Of a stretch of 64,000 bases of DNA, positions 35,617-44,618 are shown piece after piece. The position numbers and the translations under genes are program-made. The notes under the pieces were generated by a model that searched no databases, had not been told where the DNA came from, and saw only the letters and a list, made by a program, of their open reading frames with translations. The stretch is from assembly GCF_031157355.1 (NCBI RefSeq), contig NZ_JAVIFT010000002.1, positions 1,040,501 to 1,104,500 on the forward strand, read 5' to 3'. The stretch is from Hyphomicrobium sp. LHD-15. Lineage in GTDB: Bacteria; Pseudomonadota; Alphaproteobacteria; Rhizobiales; Hyphomicrobiaceae. How positions within the stretch are numbered: position 1 is the stretch's first letter; each line of letters begins with the position of its first letter.

Positions 35617-36456
35617 ATGTCTGAGTCCGCTTATCCGATCGACCCCGTCGATCTCACGATCCGTTCCAATGTCGCCAAGGAAATTGGAAAATCCTACGCC
35701 GACCGATACCAGCACGCGGCGCCCTATCCGCACATCTGCATCGATAACTTCTTGCCGCCTGTCGTGCTGGAGCATGTCGTCGGCGATCTGAAAAAGATGC
35801 CGGAAAGTGAATCGAGTTTCAGCCGCGCGCAGGAAAACAAGAAGACGGCTTACATGCCGGAGCGCCTGCCGCAGTACACGAAGAACCTTTTTTATGCCTT
35901 CAACTCCCGCCCGTTCATTCTTTTCCTGGAGGAAATGACGGGCATTCCGGGACTGATCCCCGATCCCTATTTCAGCGGCGCGGGTATTCATCAGGTTGCG
36001 AACGGCGGGCATCTCGATATCCACGCCGATTTCAATTTTCATTCGAAGATGTACCTGGAGCGCCGGCTCAACGTTCTCATCTATCTCAACAAGGAGTGGC
36101 AGGAGGACTGGGGCGGCTCGTTCGAGATCTGGGACAAGGAGATGGCCAAGAAGGAGGCGACCTTCCTGCCGCTCTTCAATCGCATGGTCGTGTTCAGCAC
36201 CGGATCGGACACCTTCCACGGCAATCCGGAGCCGGTGAACAACCCCAAGGGCGATCCGCGTCTGTCGATCGCGCTCTACTACTACACCGCGACCTGGGAC
36301 GAGACGCGCAAATCGCATTCGACGCTGTTCCGGCCGCGCCCGAATACGCAAGACAAGCGGGATACGACCGAGATCCGCCGCAGCGTGCTGCGCGAGATCA
36401 CGCCGCCTGTTCTCTACCGGCGCCTGATCGGGCCGCTGAGCCGACTCGGGTTCTGA
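35617..36456 (+). CDS. 2-oxoglutarate/Fe(II)-dependent oxygenase, prolyl-4-hydroxylase type
   Basis: The 279-residue protein has the P4H-like 2OG oxygenase core. The Fe ligands appear as HADF (His-x-Asp, in GGHLDIHADFNFH), with the distal His in STGSDTFHGNPEPV. The 2-oxoglutarate Arg lies in GDPRLSIALYYYT. YPHICIDNFLPP is the usual N-terminal strand. Such enzymes often sit with glycan or cell-envelope genes, but no partner is adjacent. The target is unknown. It is followed by a strong terminator shared with the convergent ATP synthase operon. Confidence 0.88.
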   Translation: MSESAYPIDPVDLTIRSNVAKEIGKSYADRYQHAAPYPHICIDNFLPPVVLEHVVGDLKKMPESESSFSRAQENKKTAYMPERLPQYTKNLFYAFNSRPFILFLEEMTGIPGLIPDPYFSGAGIHQVANGGHLDIHADFNFHSKMYLERRLNVLIYLNKEWQEDWGGSFEIWDKEMAKKEATFLPLFNRMVVFSTGSDTFHGNPEPVNNPKGDPRLSIALYYYTATWDETRKSHSTLFRPRPNTQDKRDTTEIRRSVLREITPPVLYRRLIGPLSRLGF

Positions 36457-36474
36457 GGACAGTTCGCGACCAAC

Positions 36475-36505
36475 AAAAAAGCCGGGCTCTGAGCCCGGCT
36501 TTTTT
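36475..36505. terminator. Bidirectional intrinsic terminator
   Basis: Six A (36475-36480), GCCGGGCT (36481-36488), loop CTG, AGCCCGGC (36492-36499) and six T (36500-36505) make a symmetric stem with A and T tracts on both sides. It ends the 2OG oxygenase gene on the plus strand and atpF on the minus strand. Confidence 0.92.
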
Positions 36506-36534
36506 AGTTTTCGGTGCGAAGCAGCTGAGGCTTC

Positions 36535-37020
36535 TCAGTTCAGCTTGCCTTTGAGATCGCGGATGGCGGCGTCCGTCAGAGCGGACTCGCCTGCGATTTT
36601 GGCCTTGAGAATGCTCTCGGAGGCCTTCACGGCGAGGTCGACAGCGGCGGCGCGCACGTCGCTCACGGCCTGAGCCTCGGCGCGAGCGATCTTCTCCTCG
36701 GCTGCCTTGGTGCGACGCTCGACCTGCTCGGTCAGCGCCTTGCGGGTCTCGCTCGCGAGACGCTCGGCTTCGCGCTTCGCGGTCTCGACGATCGACTTAG
36801 CCTCGTCCTCCGCCTCGCGGCTCTTGCGCTGATAGTCGGCAAGCAGCTGCTGGGCTTCTTCGCGCAGGCGGCGTGCTTCGTCGAGCTCGGTGCGGATCGC
36901 GGCTGCGCGGCTATCGAGTGCCTTGCCGATCAGGCCGGGGACGCCCTTCCAGACGAGGAGGGCGACGAACAGCGTGAACGAGATCAGGACCCAGAATTCA
37001 GGATAGGCAGGGTTAAACAT
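36535..37020 (-). CDS. atpF: ATP synthase F0 subunit b
   Basis: Subunit b is the peripheral stalk that holds the F1 head. The 161-residue protein has one N-terminal helix (FWVLISFTLFVALLVWKGVPGLIG) followed by a long charged coiled coil rich in Ala, Glu, Lys and Arg (about 35-155). GAGG lies five bases before the ATG. It is the last gene of atpI-atpB-atpE-atpX-atpF, seven bases after the b' gene. F1 genes are not in the window, which matches the split F0/F1 operons of alphaproteobacteria. Confidence 0.94.
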   Translation of the reverse strand: MFNPAYPEFWVLISFTLFVALLVWKGVPGLIGKALDSRAAAIRTELDEARRLREEAQQLLADYQRKSREAEDEAKSIVETAKREAERLASETRKALTEQVERRTKAAEEKIARAEAQAVSDVRAAAVDLAVKASESILKAKIAGESALTDAAIRDLKGKLN

Positions 37021-37027
37021 GGGAGCC

Positions 37028-37603
37028 TCACTTATCCGAGCCGGACGTCAGCGCGCGATCAAGCTCGTCCTTGCTGACGGAGAGGTTGGTCAATGCGCCG
37101 ACGATCGAGACGACGGTATCGCCTGCGATGTCCTTGACGCTGGCGAGCGCCTTGGCCTTGGTGGCCCCGATGCTGGTTTCGGCATCGGCGAGCTTCTTGG
37201 CGAGCTGATCCTCGACCGCCTTACGCTCCTTGTCGACTTCGGCGTTCAGCGAATCACGTGTCTGGCGTGCGATGGACGTGGCGTTGGTACGCGCGTCAGC
37301 GAGCGCCTTTTCGTAGGCCTGGAGAGCCTTTTCGGTTTCGCCCTTGAGACGCTCGGCCGCCGCCAGATCGCGCTGGATACGGTCTTTGCGTTCCTCGATC
37401 ACTTCGCCGATGCGCGGGAGCGCAACGCGCTTCATGATCACGTAGAGAAGCACGAACGTGAGGGCGAGCCAGAACAGCTGCGGCCCGAAGTCCGGCTGAT
37501 GGAGCTGCGGCAGGCCGCCAGACTTGTGCTCGTCGAGAGCCTCGGCCACGTCGGTGGCGATACCGGGCAACTCGGCGGCGAGCACGGTCAACGCTGCGAT
37601 CAT
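37028..37603 (-). CDS. atpX: ATP synthase F0 subunit b'
   Basis: This is the second, diverged b subunit, found with b in alphaproteobacteria, cyanobacteria and chloroplasts; the two form a heterodimeric stalk. The 191-residue protein has a longer N-terminal extension (about 40 residues, HKSGGLPQLHQPDFGPQ). One membrane helix (LFWLALTFVLLYVIMKRVALPRIG) and a coiled coil follow, containing EERKDRIQRDLAAAERLKGETE. GGAG precedes the ATG by eight bases. It lies between atpE and atpF. Confidence 0.93.
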   Translation of the reverse strand: MIAALTVLAAELPGIATDVAEALDEHKSGGLPQLHQPDFGPQLFWLALTFVLLYVIMKRVALPRIGEVIEERKDRIQRDLAAAERLKGETEKALQAYEKALADARTNATSIARQTRDSLNAEVDKERKAVEDQLAKKLADAETSIGATKAKALASVKDIAGDTVVSIVGALTNLSVSKDELDRALTSGSDK

Positions 37604-37686
37604 TAGGAAATCTCCAGGTGGAGCCGGCAGCGGGCCTCAGATCGCGGATTGGCTCCGGATCGAAGGCCCACAGCCGAAGTCAGGGA

Positions 37687-37911
37687 TCAACCGAAGAGGA
37701 TGATCAGAGCGATCAGAAGGCCGAACAGGCCGGTCGCTTCAGCAAGCGCGAAGCCGATCAGCAGGTTGGTGAACTGGCCCGGAGCAGCCGACGGGTTGCG
37801 AAGCGCGCCCGAGAGGTAGTTGCCGAAGATGTTGCCGATGCCGATGCCGGCGCCGATGAGCGCGAAGCAGGCGAGGCCGGCGCCGATGAACTTTGCTGCC
37901 TGGGGATCCAT
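37687..37911 (-). CDS. atpE: ATP synthase F0 subunit c
   Basis: Subunit c forms the rotating ring. The 74-residue hairpin has two helices: [26 protein letters not shown], with the GxGxGxG-like packing motif, and [27 protein letters not shown], with the proton-binding Glu in ALAEATG. The polar loop is [10 protein letters not shown]. The ATG at 37911 is preferred since the upstream ATG at 37923 is part of ATGGAGACG, whose GGAG serves as the ribosome site. Confidence 0.97.
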   Translation of the reverse strand: MDPQAAKFIGAGLACFALIGAGIGIGNIFGNYLSGALRNPSAAPGQFTNLLIGFALAEATGLFGLLIALIILFG

Positions 37912-38008
37912 GGTCGTCTCCATTTAGGGTTTTAAGTGGTTGTAATTGAAAACGGCACGCTTTCTTCCTGGGCCGGCCTCAAGAGCCAGCCCCGGCTTCC
38001 GGCGCTTT

Positions 38009-38776
38009 TTAGTGATGCATGTTGACCGCGTCGTTGAGGTAGATGCAGGTCAACACGGTGAAGATGAAGGCCTGAAGGAAGGCCACCAGAAATTCGAGGC
38101 CGGTGAACGCGGCGGTGAACAGCACCGGGAACACCTTGGCAAACACCGGCAGGCTCACGGCGAAGCTCGCGAACACCTTCAGCATGGTGTGGCCGGCCAT
38201 CATGTTGGCGAACAGACGCACCGACAAGCTGACAGGACGGATCAGGTAGGACACGATCTCGATCGGCACGATCAGCGGCATCAGCCAGAGAGGCACGCCG
38301 TCCGGAACGAACAGCTTGAGATAGCCGACGCCGTGGCGAGCAAAGCCGATCAGAGTTGCGACGATCCAGACCATCGCGGCGAGCGCGAAGGTCACAATGA
38401 TGTGGCTCGTGACGGTGAACGAGCCCGGGATCATGCCCAGCATGTTCAGCGTCAGAATGAAAATGAAGATCGAGAACACCCAGGGGAAGTAGCGCATGCC
38501 TTCTTCGCCCAGGTTCTCGCGGACGATGCCGGCGACGAACTCGTAGAGGCTTTCGGCAATGGACTGGATGCGTCCGGGGACCAGCGAACGACCGCTCATC
38601 GCGAGGATCAGGAAGCCGGAAATCAGAACGAGCGCCAGCACCATGAAGAGGGAGGCGTTCGTAAAGGAGATGTCGTAACCAAATAGCTCAAGCGGAACGA
38701 GACGCTTGATTTCGAATTGCGCCATGGGCCCATGGTTTTCGGCCGCATGACCCGCCACTTCTGCCGCTCCAGCCAC
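38009..38776 (-). CDS. atpB: ATP synthase F0 subunit a
   Basis: Subunit a forms the proton half-channels next to the c-ring. The 255-residue protein has the essential Arg in PVSLSVRLFANMMAGH and the C-terminal helix EFLVAFLQAFIFTVLTCIYLND. FEIKRLVPLELFG and SFTNASLFMVLAL are family blocks at the N-terminus. The start codon is GTG at 38776, with GGGGAC overlapping the atpI stop region; an internal ATG at 38725 is an alternative. The gap to atpI is 11 bases. Confidence 0.96.
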   Translation of the reverse strand: MAGAAEVAGHAAENHGPMAQFEIKRLVPLELFGYDISFTNASLFMVLALVLISGFLILAMSGRSLVPGRIQSIAESLYEFVAGIVRENLGEEGMRYFPWVFSIFIFILTLNMLGMIPGSFTVTSHIIVTFALAAMVWIVATLIGFARHGVGYLKLFVPDGVPLWLMPLIVPIEIVSYLIRPVSLSVRLFANMMAGHTMLKVFASFAVSLPVFAKVFPVLFTAAFTGLEFLVAFLQAFIFTVLTCIYLNDAVNMHH

Positions 38777-38787
38777 TCTTCCGTCCC

Positions 38788-39204
38788 CTACTTCGCGTCG
38801 TCTTCTTCTTCGTCGTCAGGTGCCGCCTTCGCATTGCGCTGAAGCGGTTCAGCCTCGGCCTGAAGGCGCCGGGCGGTACGCACGATGTTCAGGAGGCCGG
38901 CTGCAAAGCCCAGCATCAGGAACAGAATCAATAACCAAGGCGCCGTGCCGAACTGATCGTCCAGCACCTTGCCGATGAACCCGCCGACAGCAATGCCGAC
39001 AACGAGCTCGATGGCGATTTTCATCGCCTGTCCCATGGCCGCGCCGCGAGCCCTGTTGGCAGGGTCGGGCGCTTTTGCCCGGGTTTCGGCCTTGACCTTG
39101 TCCAGCCGCGCGCCCAGATCGGAAGCACGTTTTTTGAACGCCTCCCGCTCTTCAGGAGAAATCTCGCCGCGAGCCGGATTTTCGTCATCGCTCGACGTCG
39201 ACAT
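38788..39204 (-). CDS. atpI: AtpI/AtpZ-like F0F1 assembly protein
   Basis: This 138-residue protein precedes atpB, as the atpI/atpZ gene does in most atp operons. The N-terminal half is charged (PEEREAFKKRASDLGARLDKVKAE). Two membrane helices follow (MKIAIELVVGIAVGGFIGKVL and WLLILFLMLGFAAGLLNIVRTARRL). It is thought to aid c-ring assembly or Mg transport. ATG at 39204 has AGGGGA upstream and lies about 50 bases after a good promoter. A longer frame to 39363 runs through that promoter and is not used. Confidence 0.88.
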   Translation of the reverse strand: MSTSSDDENPARGEISPEEREAFKKRASDLGARLDKVKAETRAKAPDPANRARGAAMGQAMKIAIELVVGIAVGGFIGKVLDDQFGTAPWLLILFLMLGFAAGLLNIVRTARRLQAEAEPLQRNAKAAPDDEEEDDAK

Positions 39205-39262
39205 AGCGTCCCCTGTCCGCGCAGACCTATGGGCTGAAACGGCCGGATTACCAACGCCGCGC

Positions 39263-39290
39263 ACCATAGCCAGAGCCCGCGCGGTGTCAA
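39263..39290 (-). promoter_or_regulatory. Housekeeping-type promoter of the atp F0 operon
   Basis: On the minus strand TTGACA (39290-39285) and TATGGT (39268-39263) are separated by 16 bases. This is a good match to a sigma-70 type promoter. Transcription would start near 39256, giving a leader of about 50 bases before the atpI ATG. It lies in the 209-base gap between atpI and smc, which holds no other feature that I see. Confidence 0.6.
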
Positions 39291-39413
39291 GCAAAGGCCA
39301 CATTTTTGCAAAGTTCACAGGGGTACGGCGAAACGGCGCAGGGCCAGTGATTTCCAAGGCCAATACTTACGGGTTTTAGCCGCGCCCCTGAGAGAATGGG
39401 TTGTGAGGCGTGT

Positions 39414-42400
39414 TCAGCCGGCCTCGCGGAACGACCGGGCGGTCTCGAGGTCGACCGAAACGAGCTGGGAGACGCCCTTTTCCGCCATCGTGACCCCGAA
39501 CAGCCGGTTCATGCGCATCATCGTCATCGGATGATGGGTGATGACCAGGAAGCGGGTGGCGGTTTCCTCGGACATTTTCTCCATCAGCGTGCAGAAGCGG
39601 TCGACGTTCGCGTCGTCGAGGGGAGCGTCGACTTCGTCTAGGACGCAGATCGGCGACGGGTTGGTCAGGAAGACTGCGAAAATCAGTGAAAGCGCCGTCA
39701 GCGTCTGCTCGCCGCCGGACAGCAGCGAAAGGGTCGCCGGTTTCTTGCCTGGCGGCTTGGCGATGATTTCGAGGCCGCTTTCCAGGGGATCCTCGCCTGC
39801 AATCATCTCGAGGCGCGCTTCGCCGCCGCCGAACAGGGTTGTGAACAGGCGCTGGAAATGGCCGTTCACCGTCTCGAAGGCCTCGTCCAGGCGCTTCTTG
39901 CCTTCGCGATTCAGCTGTTGAATGGCGCCGCGGAGCTTGGCGATTGCCTGCTCGACGTCGTCGCGCTCGGTTTCCATCGTGCTCATTTGCTCGAGGAAGG
40001 TCGTGAGTTCGTCGTCGGCCTGCAGGTTGACGCCGCCAAGGCGTTCGCGGTCAGCCTTCAGGCGCTGCAGGCTGCGGTCGGCGTCGGCCAAGGCGGGGAG
40101 CGTGTCGGATGCGGCGAGGCCGGCGAGGCCCAAGCAGTCATCGGGGCTGACGTTCAAGGCTTCGCGAATGCGGCGGGCCTCGTCCTGGCGGCGGGTGCGG
40201 GCGCCTTCGAGGCGGGTTTCGATGCGGGCGCGCGCTTCGCGGGCGGCTGAGACCGCTCCCTGGGAGTCGCGCATCGCCTGCGCGGCGGCACGGAGCGCGC
40301 TGTCGGCGCGGGCCAGATCGTCGGCGGCTTTGTTGCGGGCCTGCTCGGCGTCCGACAAAGCGCCCAAGAGACTTTGACGGCGATCCTCCAGGGCCGGAAT
40401 GACCTCTTCCAGCTGGCTGATGTCGTTCCGGGTTTTGGCGAGTCGCTCTTCAAGGGCGGCGATATGCTGAGTGGCGCCTTCGCTGCGCGAGGCCCAGCGG
40501 GTGCGCTCGGCGACGATGGCTTCGGCGCGGCGTTTCCTCGTCTCGCGCTCGCGGGCATGCGACGCGACACGGGCCTGTGCGACCGATAGCGCGGTGCGGC
40601 GGTCCTGGGCTGCCTTCTGCACTTCGGGCAGGCGGGCAGCGGGATCGTCTTCGGCGTCGAGCTTGGCCAGCTCATCCTCGATGTGATCGAGGGCGGCCTG
40701 CGCTTCGCGGCGGTCTGTCTCTGCACGCTCGCGGGCTTCGGTGATCGAGGTCAGCTTGGCTTCGGTCTCGCGCGCCTGCTTTTCGATGGCGCTCAGCGCG
40801 TCGCGGGTGGCGACGTGATTGGCCTGCGTGTCGCGCCACAGCGCTCGCAATCTTTTTTCTTCGGCGGCCGCGGCGGTGTGGGCGGCGGCGGCGGCCTGAT
40901 CGAGCGAGGTCAGGCGCTGGACTTCGACGCGGGTCACCTTCTCGCGCTCGAACATGTCGGCGAGACGGTTGCGCTCGGCCAGGCGCTGGGCGGCGGGCGT
41001 CATGCCGCCAGCGACGGCAATGAAGCCGTCCCAACGCCAGAGATCGCCTTCGCGGCTGACGAGGCGCTGGCCTTGCTTCAAATGCGGCTGCAGGCGCGCG
41101 CCCAGTTCGCGCGAGACGACGCCGATCTGGCGCAGGCGGCGCGTCAACTCCGGTGGCGCGCCGACATGGAGGCTCAGCGGTTCGGCATCGGCGGGGAGGG
41201 CTTCGTCGCCGGGGTTCACCTCGATCATGCGCCAGCGGACGGGAGCATCCTCGTGGACCGGCGCGTCGAGATCGTCGCCCAAGGCGGCGACGAGGGCTGC
41301 TTCATAGCCCGGCGCGACGCGCAGGTTCTCGACGACCGGCGGCATGCCTTCCTCGTAGGTCGGCATCACCAGCTTCGATAACGTTTCACGCTCGGTGACG
41401 AGGGTCGAGAGCGTCATGCGGGCCTGCTGCGCTTCTTCGGCGCGCACGCGGGCGGTTTCGGCGAGGTCGGACAGCTTGTCCTCGGCATCGAGGGTCGCGG
41501 CCTCGATGGCGGAAATTTCGCGGGCGAGGCGCTGGCCCTGCTCGGTGATGGCGGCGAGCTTCAGGGAATCCGGTGCGCCGGCCGCGGCGGCTTCCGTATC
41601 GCGCACGAGGGCGGCAAGCTTCGCATCGAGTTTGTCGATGGCGGAGCGGCGTTCGGATTCTGCAGTGTCGAGCGTCTTCCTGCGGGCGCGGGCTTCGGCG
41701 GCGCGCTCGGTGACGATTGCGAGGTTCTTTTCGGCAGCTGCGAGTGCGGCGGTGGCCTCTTCCTCGGCGCCGTGGATGTGATCCTCCTCGGCGTCCGCTT
41801 CGGCTTCGGCCTTTTCAAGGGCAGTGGCCTCGACGTCGAAGCCGGCGAGGATTTCCTTGGCTTCGGAAATCAGAACGGATTCACGCGCGAGATCCTTTTC
41901 GATCTCGACGGAAGTTTTTTGAAGCTCCTGGCGCCGCTCGGTGCAGCGGGTCGCCTCGCGCGCGAGGCCCTCGGTTTCGATCTTGATGCGACTCAGCGCG
42001 GCGCCGCGAGCGGCTTCCTCATCGCGCAGCGGTTGGATCGTCTCGGCCAGCTCGGCTTCCTCGCGTAGCGCCTTGGCTTCGTCCTCGGTTGCGCGTGCGA
42101 GCACGCTCAGCTGTTCGGAAAAATTGTGTTCCTCGGTGGCGACGAGCGCCTGCGCTTCGATCCACGACAGATGCGCGAGGAGCGCTTCGGAACGACGGAT
42201 CTCCTCCGAGAGGTCCTTGTAGCGGCGTGCCTGACGCGCCTGGCGCTTCAAGCTTTCGATCTGCGAGCCGAGCTGGCCCATGATGTCGGCTAGGCGAGCC
42301 AGGTTCTGCTCGGCGCCTTTGAGACGCAACTCGGCCTCGTGGCGGCGGCTGTGCAATCCGGCGACGCCGGCGGCATCCTCCAACACGCGGCGGCGCTGCT

Positions 42401-42872
42401 CGGGCTTTGCGTTGACGATCTCGGAGATCTGGCCCTGGCGCACGAGGGCCGGCGAGCGGGCGCCGGTGGCAGCATCCTCGAACAGGATCTTCACGTCGCG
42501 GGCGCGGGCTTCACGTCCGTTGATGCGATAAGCGGAGCCCGCTTCGCGTTCGATGCGGCGCGTGATCTCGATCTGGTCGCTGTCGTTGAACTCGGTGGGG
42601 GCCTGGCGTTCGCTGTTGTCCAGGAACAGCGTCACCTCGGCGACGTTGCGGGCGGGGCGCGATGTCGTGCCGGAGAAGATCACGTCGTCCATGGCGGCGG
42701 CGCGCATGGATTTGTGTGAGGTCTCGCCCATGACCCAGCGGAGCGCTTCGAGGAGATTGGATTTGCCGCAGCCGTTCGGGCCGACGACACCAGTCAGACC
42801 CGATTCGACGATCAGCTCCGTCGGCTCGACGAAGGATTTGAAACCCAGAAGCCTGAGACGGCTGATCTTCAT
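39414..42872 (-). CDS. smc: Chromosome segregation protein SMC
   Basis: SMC is the condensin ATPase that loops and arranges the chromosome with ScpA and ScpB. The 1152-residue protein has Walker A GPNGCGKSN at 31-39, long coiled coils, and a hinge near 500-640 (around PPVVENLRVAPGYEAALVAALGDDLDAP). The C-terminal head has the ABC signature LLSGGEQTLTALSLIFA and Walker B ICVLDEVDAPLDDANV. Length is normal. It is followed on the same strand order by nothing close; upstream lie two DsbA-like genes and a DUF721 gene, a grouping seen in related genomes. Confidence 0.97.
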   Translation of the reverse strand: MKISRLRLLGFKSFVEPTELIVESGLTGVVGPNGCGKSNLLEALRWVMGETSHKSMRAAAMDDVIFSGTTSRPARNVAEVTLFLDNSERQAPTEFNDSDQIEITRRIEREAGSAYRINGREARARDVKILFEDAATGARSPALVRQGQISEIVNAKPEQRRRVLEDAAGVAGLHSRRHEAELRLKGAEQNLARLADIMGQLGSQIESLKRQARQARRYKDLSEEIRRSEALLAHLSWIEAQALVATEEHNFSEQLSVLARATEDEAKALREEAELAETIQPLRDEEAARGAALSRIKIETEGLAREATRCTERRQELQKTSVEIEKDLARESVLISEAKEILAGFDVEATALEKAEAEADAEEDHIHGAEEEATAALAAAEKNLAIVTERAAEARARRKTLDTAESERRSAIDKLDAKLAALVRDTEAAAAGAPDSLKLAAITEQGQRLAREISAIEAATLDAEDKLSDLAETARVRAEEAQQARMTLSTLVTERETLSKLVMPTYEEGMPPVVENLRVAPGYEAALVAALGDDLDAPVHEDAPVRWRMIEVNPGDEALPADAEPLSLHVGAPPELTRRLRQIGVVSRELGARLQPHLKQGQRLVSREGDLWRWDGFIAVAGGMTPAAQRLAERNRLADMFEREKVTRVEVQRLTSLDQAAAAAHTAAAAEEKRLRALWRDTQANHVATRDALSAIEKQARETEAKLTSITEARERAETDRREAQAALDHIEDELAKLDAEDDPAARLPEVQKAAQDRRTALSVAQARVASHARERETRKRRAEAIVAERTRWASRSEGATQHIAALEERLAKTRNDISQLEEVIPALEDRRQSLLGALSDAEQARNKAADDLARADSALRAAAQAMRDSQGAVSAAREARARIETRLEGARTRRQDEARRIREALNVSPDDCLGLAGLAASDTLPALADADRSLQRLKADRERLGGVNLQADDELTTFLEQMSTMETERDDVEQAIAKLRGAIQQLNREGKKRLDEAFETVNGHFQRLFTTLFGGGEARLEMIAGEDPLESGLEIIAKPPGKKPATLSLLSGGEQTLTALSLIFAVFLTNPSPICVLDEVDAPLDDANVDRFCTLMEKMSEETATRFLVITHHPMTMMRMNRLFGVTMAEKGVSQLVSVDLETARSFREAG

Positions 42873-42929
42873 TGCACGCGTCTATCCCAGCGATCGATCG
42901 TTCGAGGCCGCGGCGTCCTGGCTATCGGC

Positions 42930-43757
42930 TTAGTTGGCGACGGCGGCCTGAGGCGCTGCGAGCAGCGGATCGATCAGCTCGCGCATCTCGGCCATGGTCA
43001 GCGTCTTCTTGACCAGCTTGCCGCCTATGAAAAACATCGGGGTTCCGATGATGCCGAGTGTCCGTCCACGCTCCTTGACCCACTTCAAGCCATCGATCAT
43101 GGCCTGATTCTTAAGGCAGGAATCGAACTGGCTTTGTGTCATCCCCACCTGCTTGGCGACCGCGAAAATCGGCTCCAGGCGGACCTCCTGCGAGACCCAG
43201 GCGTTCTGCTGGTCCATGAATTTCCCGTAGAGTTCGAAATACTTATTCGGCGGTGCGCAGCGCAGCGCGATGGTGGCGTTGCCGGACTGCTTGCCGATCG
43301 GGAATTCCCGCATGACGAAGCGCACCTTGCCGGTTTTTATGTAGGCGCGCTCGAATTCCGGGAACGTGCTCTTATGGAAGGCGCGGCAGTGCGGGCAGGT
43401 GAGCGAGGCGTACTGGACCACCGTGACCGGCGCGTCCGGCCGTCCGAGCGTCATTTCGGGCAACGGACCCGGCGCCATGATTTCGGCGGTGGTGGGGTTC
43501 TGGATCACCTCGCGGCCGCCGGTCGACGAGGCGGGCGTGGTCGAGAACGGGTTGAACGGCTCTTCGCTCGTCTTGGCGGGGGGGGCGGCATCGGGGAACG
43601 GGCTCCCCGATGCGGAGTCGGTCGAGGTGGCGGCGACGCCTGCGGCCGGGACGGCCGCCAGATCGTTGTTATTGGCGGAGCAGGCGGACAGCAGAACGGC
43701 GGCCATCAGGATGGCCGCCGAGGCACTGCGGGCTGTTCGTCTCGAAAGCTCGCCCAT
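42930..43757 (-). CDS. DsbA-family thioredoxin-fold lipoprotein
   Basis: The 275-residue protein has a lipobox LLSAC (Cys26), a low-complexity linker of about 70 residues rich in Ala, Ser, Thr and Pro, and a DsbA-like domain. The redox motif is CPHC (Cys121, Cys124) in YASLTCPHCRAFH. The cis-Pro loop is GIIGTPMFFIGG. FVMREFPIGKQSGNATIALRC is a family block. As a lipid-anchored thiol oxidoreductase it would act in the periplasm. It lies 26 bases after a second DsbA-like gene on the same strand; dsbB is not in the window. GGAG precedes the ATG. Confidence 0.9.
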   Translation of the reverse strand: MGELSRRTARSASAAILMAAVLLSACSANNNDLAAVPAAGVAATSTDSASGSPFPDAAPPAKTSEEPFNPFSTTPASSTGGREVIQNPTTAEIMAPGPLPEMTLGRPDAPVTVVQYASLTCPHCRAFHKSTFPEFERAYIKTGKVRFVMREFPIGKQSGNATIALRCAPPNKYFELYGKFMDQQNAWVSQEVRLEPIFAVAKQVGMTQSQFDSCLKNQAMIDGLKWVKERGRTLGIIGTPMFFIGGKLVKKTLTMAEMRELIDPLLAAPQAAVAN

Positions 43758-43783
43758 TCGCAGATCCGCTCCTTGAAGCTCCC

Positions 43784-44461
43784 TTAGCCCTGGGCCAGAA
43801 GCGGCTCGAGAACCTTGTCGAACTCTTCAATGTTCGGGGCGGCCTGCAGGCGCTTGCCGTTGATGAAGAAGGTCGGCGTGGCGTTGACGCCGAAGGTCTC
43901 GTTGGCGCGGCTGTGAATGGCCGTCAGCTGGTCGAGCAGCTTCTGATCCGTCAGGCACTTGTCGAAGCTTTCCTGCGTGAAGCCCGCCTGCTTGGCGATC
44001 TCGAACAGCTTCGGCGTGGGATTGGTTTTGACGAAGGCCCAATCGGCCTGGGTGTGGAAGAGGGCGTCGATCAGCGAAAGGGCCTTTTCCGGGCCGGCGC
44101 AACGGGCCAGCATGGAGGCCGCGAAGGCGCGTGCATCGAGCGGGAACTCGCGGAAAATGAAGCGCACCTTGCCGGTGTCGACGTACTTCTTCTTGATCTC
44201 GGGGAACACCGTAGTGTGGAAATGCATGCAGTGGCCGCACGTCATCGAGGCATATTCGACGATCGTCACCTTGGCGTTGTCGGGGCCGATGGCGAGATCC
44301 GGGAGATCGCCGGCTTTCATCAGCTCGTCGACGGGGACTTCGGCGGGGCCCTGCGCGCGCTGGGCAAAGGCCGGGAAGGATGCGCCCAACATCGCAAGAC
44401 CGGCAATGGCGGTTCCGGCCTTGATGACCTGACGGCGGTCGAGCCGGCTAATCACGTCCAT
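43784..44461 (-). CDS. DsbA-family thiol:disulfide oxidoreductase, exported
   Basis: The 225-residue protein has an N-terminal Tat-like export signal (DRRQVIKAGTAIAGLAMLGASFPAFA). The DsbA-like domain carries CGHC (Cys75, Cys78) in YASMTCGHCMHFH, the block FIFREFPLDARAFAASMLARC and the cis-Pro loop GVNATPTFFING. It is about 40% alike by eye to the neighbouring lipoprotein, so the pair is probably a duplication. AGGAG lies eight bases before the ATG. The pair may serve different locations, one soluble and one membrane-tethered. Confidence 0.91.
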   Translation of the reverse strand: MDVISRLDRRQVIKAGTAIAGLAMLGASFPAFAQRAQGPAEVPVDELMKAGDLPDLAIGPDNAKVTIVEYASMTCGHCMHFHTTVFPEIKKKYVDTGKVRFIFREFPLDARAFAASMLARCAGPEKALSLIDALFHTQADWAFVKTNPTPKLFEIAKQAGFTQESFDKCLTDQKLLDQLTAIHSRANETFGVNATPTFFINGKRLQAAPNIEEFDKVLEPLLAQG

Positions 44462-44618
44462 TGTTCAACTCCTCATAGCAGCGCGCGGGATCTGGTCTCG
44501 GGCGCAATAGATTTCACGGCCCGGCTGATAACATGGGGCCGGTGCCCGATTAAGGCAAATCCAGGCTGAATGCCATTTGAATGCGCAGGGTTTGCACCGC
44601 GGGAAGGGTGCGAAAAGG

